Origin: Paguma larvata
Lineage: Eukaryota > Chordata > Mammalia > Carnivora > Viverridae
NCBI GenBank assembly: GCA_030068075.1
Contig: CM057839.1
Coordinates: 52,356,960 to 52,420,959 of the forward strand
Direction: 5' to 3'
Length of the DNA: 64,000 nucleotides
Within the stretch, counting starts at the first letter, position 1, and each line of letters opens with the position of its first letter. The notes beneath the pieces are model-generated. The model had not been told where the DNA came from and made no database searches. It saw only the letters and a list, made by a program, of their open reading frames with translations. Positions 57,500 through 64,000 of the stretch are shown here, one piece after another. Position numbers and translations under genes: made by a program.

Positions 57500-60400
57500 A
57501 GTGACAATAACTATATACCTATCGGTTAAATGTGAATGGACTAAATGCTCCAATAAAAACAGAGAGAGTGGTAGAAAAGATAAAAAAACAAAACAAAACA
57601 ACAATAAAACACAAGACCATCTATATGGTGCCTACAAGAGACTCACCTCAGACCTACAGAAATACAGCGTCTAAGTGAAGGGAATGAAAACAACATTTAC
57701 CATGCAAATCAAAGCAAAAAAACAGAAACAAAACAGAACAAAGCTGGGACAGCAATGCTTGTATCAAGACAAAACAGACTTTAAACCAAAGACTGTAATG
57801 AGACAAAGGAGGACATTACCTAATGACAAAAGGATCATTGTGACAAGATGATATAACAATGATACGAATCTATACACCCAACTCTAGAGCACCTAAATAC
57901 ATAAAGCAAATGTTACTGAGCATAAAGAGAGAATGTGATGGTAGTGCAATAGTGGGGGACTTTAATGCCCCACTCACATCAGTGGATAGATCATCCAGGC
58001 AGAAAATCAATAAAGATACAGTGTCTTTGACACATAAGACCAGATGGACATAACAGATACATACAGAATATCTGTCCAAAAACAACAGAATGCACATTCT
58101 TTTCAAGTGCACATGTAACACTCTCCAGAATAGATCGTGTTAGGTCACAAAACAAGTCTCAACAAATTTAAAAAGATTAAAATCACACTATGCGTCTTTT
58201 CTGACCACAATGGTAGGACACTGGGAATAAATTACAAGAAAAATACTGGAAAAAACAAACACATGGAAGCTAAACAACATGATATTAAACAGCCAATGGG
58301 ATATTAAACAGAAATAAAAAATTACACTGGAGACAAATGAAAATTAAAGCACAACGGTCCAAAATTTTTGGGATGCAGTGAAAGCAGTTCTAAGAGGGAA
58401 ACAGAGTGACAGAGGCTGACCTCAAGAAACAAGAAAAAAGCTCAAATAAAAAATCTAACCTTACATCTAAAGAAACTGGAAAAAAAAAAAAAGCCCAAGG
58501 TGAGTGGAGGAAGAGAATGATAAAGATCAAGGCAGAAGTCAATAACACAGAGACTAAAATGAATGAAACCAAGAGTTGGTTTTTTGAGAAGATAAACAAA
58601 ACTGATAAACTCTTAGCCAGACTCCTCAAGAAAAAAAAAAGAGAAGGACCCAAGTAAATGAAATGAGAGATGAGAGAGAAGACAGACCCGACACCACAGA
58701 AATAAAAAAACTTTTAAGAGAATACGATGAAAAATTACATGCCAATAAATTGGATAACTTAGAAAAAATGGATAATTTCTAGAAACATAAATAAACTTTC
58801 AAGACTGAATCAGGAAGAAATAGAAACTCTGAACAGACTGATTACTAGTAACAAAATTAAATCAGGAATGAAAAAACTACCAAAAAATAAAACTGTAAGA
58901 GCAGAATGATTAACAGATGAATTCTGCCAAACATTTAAATAAGAGTTAATACATATTCTCATCAAACTATTCTAAAAAATAAAAGACGAAGGAAAGCTTC
59001 CAAATATATTCTATGGGGCCAGCATTACCCTGGTATCCAAATCAGCCAGATACCACAAAACAAGAAAACTACAGGCCAATATCATTAATGGACATTGATG
59101 CAAAATCCTCAACCAAGTGTTAGCAAATCACATTCAAGAATACATTAAAAGAATTATTCATGACCATCAAGTGGGGTTTCCTTTGGGGATGCAAGTTTGG
59201 TTCTGTAGTCACCAATCAATCAACATGCTATACCACATCAGCAAAACAGGGTAAAAAATCATAGGAACATCTTAGTAGAAGCAAAAAAGCACTTGACAAA
59301 GTTAAACATCCATTATTGATAAAAATTCTCAACACAGTGGGTTTAGAGAGAACATACCTCAACATGATAAAGGTCATATATGAAAAACCCACAGTTAACA
59401 TCATATTTGATGGGGAAAAACAGAGCTTTTCCTCTAAGATCAGGAACTGGACAAGGATGTCCACTCTCACCAGTTTTATTCAACAAAGTACTGGAAGTCC
59501 TAGCCACAGCAGTCAGTGAAGGAAAAGAAATAGGCACCCATATTGGTAAAGAAGAAGTTAAACTGTCAGTATTTACAGATGACCTATTACTATATATAAA
59601 AAATCCTAAAGACACTACCAAAACACTATTAGAAGTAATAAATGAGTTCAGTAAAGTGGCAGGATACACAAGCAATACCCAGAAATTTCAGTAGTGTTTC
59701 TATACACTAATAATGAAATAGTAGAAGGAGAAATTAAGAAATGACTCCATTTATAACTGTGCTCAAAAGGACAAAATGCCTAGGAATAAACTTAGCCAAG
59801 AAAGCGAAAAGACCTGTACTCTATAAAACACTGATGAGAGAAACTAAAGATGACACAAACAAATGGACATGGAAGAATATTTTTAAGTGTCAATACTACT
59901 CAGGGCACTCTACAGATTCAGTGCAACACTCCCGCCCCCTATTAAAATATCAACAATATTTCTCACAAAACTAGAATACTCATAAAATGTGAATGGAACC
60001 ATAGAAGCCTTTGAAATAGCCGGAGCACTCTTGAGAAAAAGTTAGAGGTTTTACAATTCCAGATTTCAAGAGATACTACAAAACTATAGACTTTGAAATA
60101 ATATGGTACTGGCACAAAAACAAATATATAGATAAAGGGCACAGAATAGGCAGCCTCAAAATAAATGCACACTTACATGGTAAATCGATGACAAAACATG
60201 CATGAATATGCGGCAGGGGAAAAAACAGTCTTAAAATGGAGTTGGGAAAACCAGGCTACTTCCTAACATCATACACAAAAATAAACCCAAATGGATTAAA
60301 GACCTAAATGCGAGACCTGAAAACTAAAATGTAAAAATCCTAGAAGAAAACACAGGCAGTAAATTCCCAAACATTGGCCTTAGTAACATTTTTGTAGATA

Positions 60401-60896
60401 TGTCTCTCACAGAAAGTGAAACAAAAGCAAAAATAAACTATTGGCACTGTATCAAAATAAAAAGCTGTTGTACAGTGAAAGAAACAATCGACAAAACAAA
60501 AAAGGCAACCTACTGAATGGGAGAAGATACTTGCAAATGATACAGCCAATAAAGGCTTAATATCCAAAATATATGAAGAGCTTACACAACTCAACACCAA
60601 AAACCCTCCAAATGATCCTATTTAAAAATGGGCAGAGAACCTGAACAGACCTTCTTCCAAAGAATATCATATGAAAAGATTCACAGTATCACCAATCATC
60701 AGGGAAATGCAAATCAAAACCACAATGAGCTATTACCTTCACACTTGTGAGAATGACAAAAATCAAAATCACAAGAAACAAGTGCTGGTAAGGATGAGAA
60801 GAAAGAGGAACACTTGTGCCCCACGGGGAGGAACATAAATTGGTATGGTCACTGTGGAAAACAGCATGGTGGTTCCTCAAAAAACTAAAAATAGAA
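57500..60896 (+). pseudogene. L1 ORF2 relic in old element
   Basis: Fragments in order are: endonuclease at 57859-58053 (RIYTPNSRAPKYIKQ, VGDFNAPL, DRSSRQKINKDT), linker at 58406-58657 (NETKSWFFEKINKTDKLLAR), and the reverse transcriptase core at 59380-59694 ([19 protein letters not shown]). The catalytic box reads FTDD instead of the usual FADD. A further part lies at 59741-59974 (FITVLKRTKCLGINL). Several frameshifts and stops separate them. Confidence 0.88.
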
Positions 60897-62634
60897 GGAT
60901 CTTCAGGGAAGATGGTGGAGTAAGCTCACCTTGTCCCACTGATCCAACTAGATAACACCCATATTGGTGTAAATAACCCCCCCCCCCCAAATACTGGAAG
61001 TCTGGCAAAACAGACTCTCCTCAGTTAAATTTAGAGAGGAGGCCACACCAAAGAGGGTAGGAAGGACAGAGATATAGTTGGGAGCTAAATGGACCCATGG
61101 GACTGTAAGCAGGAGGGAGGGAGGGACACTCGGTATGGAGAGGGGAGACAGAAGACTATCATCCTAGGCACCCCAGGCACAGGGAACCCACACAGGAAAG
61201 ACGAATCCCCACCAACTGGCTTTGAAAACCAGAGGGGCATAATTTCATGAGTTCTTACAATTAGCAGGACTTAACTCCTAAAACTTGAAAGAGCGGTGAG
61301 CTCCTCTCTTTGAGAGCCAGCAAGGCAAGAGGAAACTGAGTCCATGCCCTAAAAGATCACAAAAACAGCCCTGCAGAGATACCCTTACAGGGATACACAG
61401 AGGCAGCACTGTGAATAAAGCCTAGGACATAGGAGAGGGAGATTTGTCTATTAACCTGAGAGCATGTGCTGGCGGGCAGGGATGGCTGGGAGACTTCTCC
61501 AGGAACGACGGAGCTGGAGGGTACAACTGCCCTCCCAGAGACAGACACTTGTGAGAACCAGCAGTGTGCCAAACTCTCCACCTAACTTGCTAACAGGGCA
61601 AGTTGTTAGCAACAACATGTCCCTTGTTTTCCTGTAGATATGCCCCCTTGAGCCGGGCCTCTGCTCCAGGTCTCCTCCCGCAGCAGACCTGGCAAACCTA
61701 GCTAATAGTGTATGCCCCACCCCTGCTTGTTTTCTGCTGATCCGCCCCTTCTAACCTGCCTGCCTCCATCCAGGCAGGTGGAGGTCACACCCCGCAGGAG
61801 ACCAGCAGGACCTTGCTTGCACCCCCTGCCCTGACCCCTCGCTATCCTGTGGACTCATCCCCGCCAGCCCTGCAGGAGGGGTTTTATACAAGCAGGTCCA
61901 CAGCAGACACGTGCATTTGCTAAGACCGTGTGCCCTGCCCCCAAATTATCCTGCAGACATGCCTCTTACAATATGCCCTTGGTCAGAGCCCATCCAAAGT
62001 CAGGCCACAAGGCTGGCAGTACACAAGCATGTACAACAGGGGCCAGCACTGCTCCAACGTGACTCTTGCCCCAGGGAGAGTGGAAGAAGACCACACATAC
62101 CAGTCCAACTACAGCCCCAGCCCACTGCTGGTATGACATCTGGTATGGCCGCAGGTCTCACCCATCAATGAAAGCTTCTCAGGAAGCTTTCACAAGGAAA
62201 GCACCCTGCGAGTTTGGTGCTATTGCATCTCTAGCAAATGCCTAGTCTTACTCAAATCCAGGGCAGCCCAGAATGGCCCACTAACAACATAGGGACCAAA
62301 CCCTGCCCACAAAAGGAAAAGATAGCCATTGCAGACAACTGGACTGAAGGCATAATGCAGCTAAGCCACGACAGCAAGGTGCACACAACATTCACAGGAG
62401 ACACTCCTGAAGTTCCAGGTTCTGGTGAAGAAGGGACACTGTATTTGACGGTACTTTAGGATGTCTTCTGACATAGGTGACATTCCTAACACATAGAAGC
62501 AGACACAGTCAGACAAAACAGGGGGACAGAGGGATATGTCCCAAATGAAAGAGCAAAACAAATCACAGCAAGGGGGTGAAACAAAACAGAGATAAGTAGC
62601 ATGACTCACAGAGAATTTAAAGTGATGATCATAA

Positions 62635-63045
62635 TGCATTCAGTCGACTGGAGAAAAAATAGAGGACCTCAGTGAGACTCTTAAAAAAGACATAGAAAAC
62701 ATAAAAAAGAACCAGTCAGAGATGAAGAACTCAATAATTCAAATTAAAAATACACTAGATGGAATAAATAGTAGACTAGGGGAAGTAGAAGAATGGATTA
62801 GTGACCTGGAGGACAGAGTAATGGAAAACAATCAAGCTGAACAGGAGAGAGAAAAAAATAATAAAAAATGAAAATGGATTTGGGGAACCCAGCGACACCA
62901 TCAAGCATAACAACATTTGCAATATAGGGATTCCAGAAGGAGAAAAATAATGAAAGGGAACAGAAAATTTATTTGAAGAAATAATAGTTGAAAATTTCCC
63001 AAAACTGGGGAAGGAAACAAAAATCCGTATCCAGGGTGCACAGAG
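62635..63045 (+). pseudogene. L1 ORF1 relic (right-hand element)
   Basis: The plus strand encodes EDLSETLKKDIENIKKNQSE and INSRLGEVEEWISDLEDRVM, the coiled-coil to RRM part of L1 ORF1. It meets a stop near 62869, shifts frame and ends at a text like KIRIQGAQR. There it is joined directly to ORF2 sequence, so the C-terminal domain is missing. Confidence 0.8.
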
Positions 63046-64000
63046 ATGAAAGTCCATGACTAGACAGCTTCACAGGTGAATTCCACCAAATATTTAAAGA
63101 AGAGTTAATACCTATCCATTTTTTTTAATGTTTATTTTTGAGAGAGAGAGAGAGGGAGAGAGAGAGAGACAGTGTGAGTGGGCAAAGAGCAGAGAGACAG
63201 AGAATCTGAAGCAGGCTCCAGGCTCTGAGCTGTCAGCACAGAGCCCAACATGGGGCTCGAACTCATGAACCGCAAGATCATGACCTGAACCGAAGATGGA
63301 CACTTAACCAACTGAGCCAACCAGGCACCCCGAGTTAATACCTATTCTTATCAAACTGTTTCAAAAAACAGATGAGGAAGGGAATGTTCCAAATTCATTC
63401 CAGGATGGAAGAATTACCCTGATATCAAAGCCCAATAAACACACTAAAAAAGAAAACTATAGGCCAGTATTTACTATGAATATAGATGCAAAAATCCTCA
63501 ACAAAAGATCAGAAAGGCGAATCCATCGATTTATGAAAAAAATCAGAAAAAAATCACCATGATCAATTGATTGATTCCTGGGATGCAGGGATGGGTCAAT
63601 ATTCACAAATCAGTGAATGTGATATATCAAATCAAGAGAAAGGATAAAAACCATATTCTCATTTTTAACAGATGCAGAAAAAGCACTTGACAAAGTACAA
63701 CATCCATTCATGATAATAGGCTTCAAAATAGCGGGTTTAGAGGGAACATACCTCAATGTAATAAAGCCCATATATGAAAACTCCACAGCTAACATCATAC
63801 TCAATGGTGAAAAACTGAGAGTTTTTTCCCCTAAGGTCAGGAACAAGAAAAGAATGTCCACTCCACTCTCACCACTTTTACTGAACATAGTACTGTAAGT
63901 CCTAGCCACAGCAAACACATAAGAAAAAGAAATAAAAGGCATCCAAATGGGTAAGGAAGAAATAAAACCTTCACTATTTGCAGATTATATAATATTCTAT
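63046..64000 (+). pseudogene. L1 ORF2 relic, partial (right-hand element)
   Basis: Starts inside the reverse transcriptase region (gacagcttcacaggtgaatt). It resumes after the SINEC with [24 protein letters not shown] text and reaches [20 protein letters not shown] at 63710-63898. Stops and frameshifts are present. The frame continues past 64000. Confidence 0.85.
63118..63331 (-). mobile_element. SINEC inserted in L1 ORF2 (right-hand element)
   Basis: Reverse CAN-SINE interrupting the sense L1. Flanks gagttaatacctatc (63102-63116) and gagttaatacctatt (63332-63346) are duplicated ORF2 sequence. Confidence 0.94.

Larger units (their letters stand above)
55885..60896 (+). mobile_element. Old sense L1, broken by a second L1
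   Basis: Begins with L1-type 5' UTR text (ctaagatggcaacacaggaa at about 55891). It keeps a small ORF1 C-terminal remnant near 57000 (gccttgcaagccagcatgga) and ORF2 from about 57500 to 60890. It ends abruptly at ctaaaaatagaa near 60896, inside the ORF2 C-terminal region, where the 5' end of another L1 begins. Its remaining 3' end should lie beyond the window. Confidence 0.85.
53154..64000 (-). other. ENOX1: ENOX1 intron, 3' part only
   Basis: Sequence upstream (gene sense) of the exon at 53051-53153 contains no further coding exon that I can find, so this intron is at least 10.8 kb and continues past the window. It holds a young SINEC at 54311-54542 and two L1 elements from about 55.9 kb onward. 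Stretches 53154-54295 and 54558-55884 contain no recognised element. The second is richer in GC and may hold an old repeat that I cannot name. Confidence 0.7.
60897..64000 (+). mobile_element. L1 with intact 5' end, internally deleted, running off the window
   Basis: The 5' UTR starts at about 60897 (ggatcttcagggaagatggt) and extends to about 62635, with a run of 12 C at 60977-60988. An ORF1 relic follows to about 63045 (SRLGEVEEWISDLEDRV, then IGIPEGE-like text with stops). The sequence then jumps straight into the ORF2 reverse transcriptase region (TGEFHQIFKEELIPI) and continues to the window edge. It carries a SINEC at 63118-63331. Confidence 0.87.

Noticed and set aside
61911..62459. Plus-strand frames of 68-86 residues
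   Set aside because: They lie in the 5' UTR of the right-hand L1.
1..64000. CRISPR array, operon, phage or toxin-antitoxin system
   Set aside because: The window is vertebrate DNA with spliced exons and carnivore SINEs. No regularly spaced direct repeats or compact gene arrays exist.

Overview
This is mammalian nuclear DNA from a carnivoran, almost certainly a felid. About twenty copies of the tRNA-Lys-derived CAN-SINE (SINEC) are present with the cat-type head (cgcctgggtggctcagtcgg), CT-rich body and A tail, alongside carnivore L1 elements. There is no bacterial or viral gene organisation. Nearly every long open frame lies in a LINE, a SINE or a low-complexity tract.

The only host gene I can support is on the minus strand. 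Three exons at 53051-53153, 41021-41106 and 30564-30695 have good splice sites and matching phases. Together they encode the last 106 residues of a protein I identify as ENOX1 (ecto-NOX disulfide-thiol exchanger 1). Its 3' UTR follows leftwards to about 30.1 kb and possibly to about 29.7 kb. So about 30-64 kb is the 3' end of ENOX1 with its last two introns and part of a third, and about 1-30 kb is DNA downstream of the gene.

Layout: 1-5.2 kb is mostly unassigned, with a TG microsatellite, a polypyrimidine tract, one SINEC and two stretches that could be conserved noncoding DNA. At 5.2-7.5 kb lie an MLT2/ERVL-like LTR relic, MIR fragments and a truncated RPSA processed pseudogene. A nearly full-length dead L1 on the minus strand, with a tandemly duplicated 3' end, fills 7.97-14.8 kb. 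At 14.8-19.2 kb is mostly unique AT-rich DNA. A Tigger1-type DNA transposon spans 19.7-25.3 kb; it is split by a 3.6-kb L1 that itself holds two SINECs, and it also carries a SINE-in-SINE. An old L1 3' end (25.9-26.5 kb), MIR and L2 follow, then the ENOX1 3' end. The ENOX1 introns hold SINECs, MIR, L2, MER5A, a 260-bp polypurine tract and a young L1 stub. The right end (55.9-64 kb) is an old sense L1 broken by a second L1 whose 5' end is at about 60.9 kb and which runs off the window.

I found no operon, CRISPR array, RNA gene or new molecular system. The interest lies in the ENOX1 terminal exons, the layered transposon insertions (which give a relative chronology) and several repeat-free stretches that could be regulatory. 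Family names of repeats come from recognition, not from a library search.
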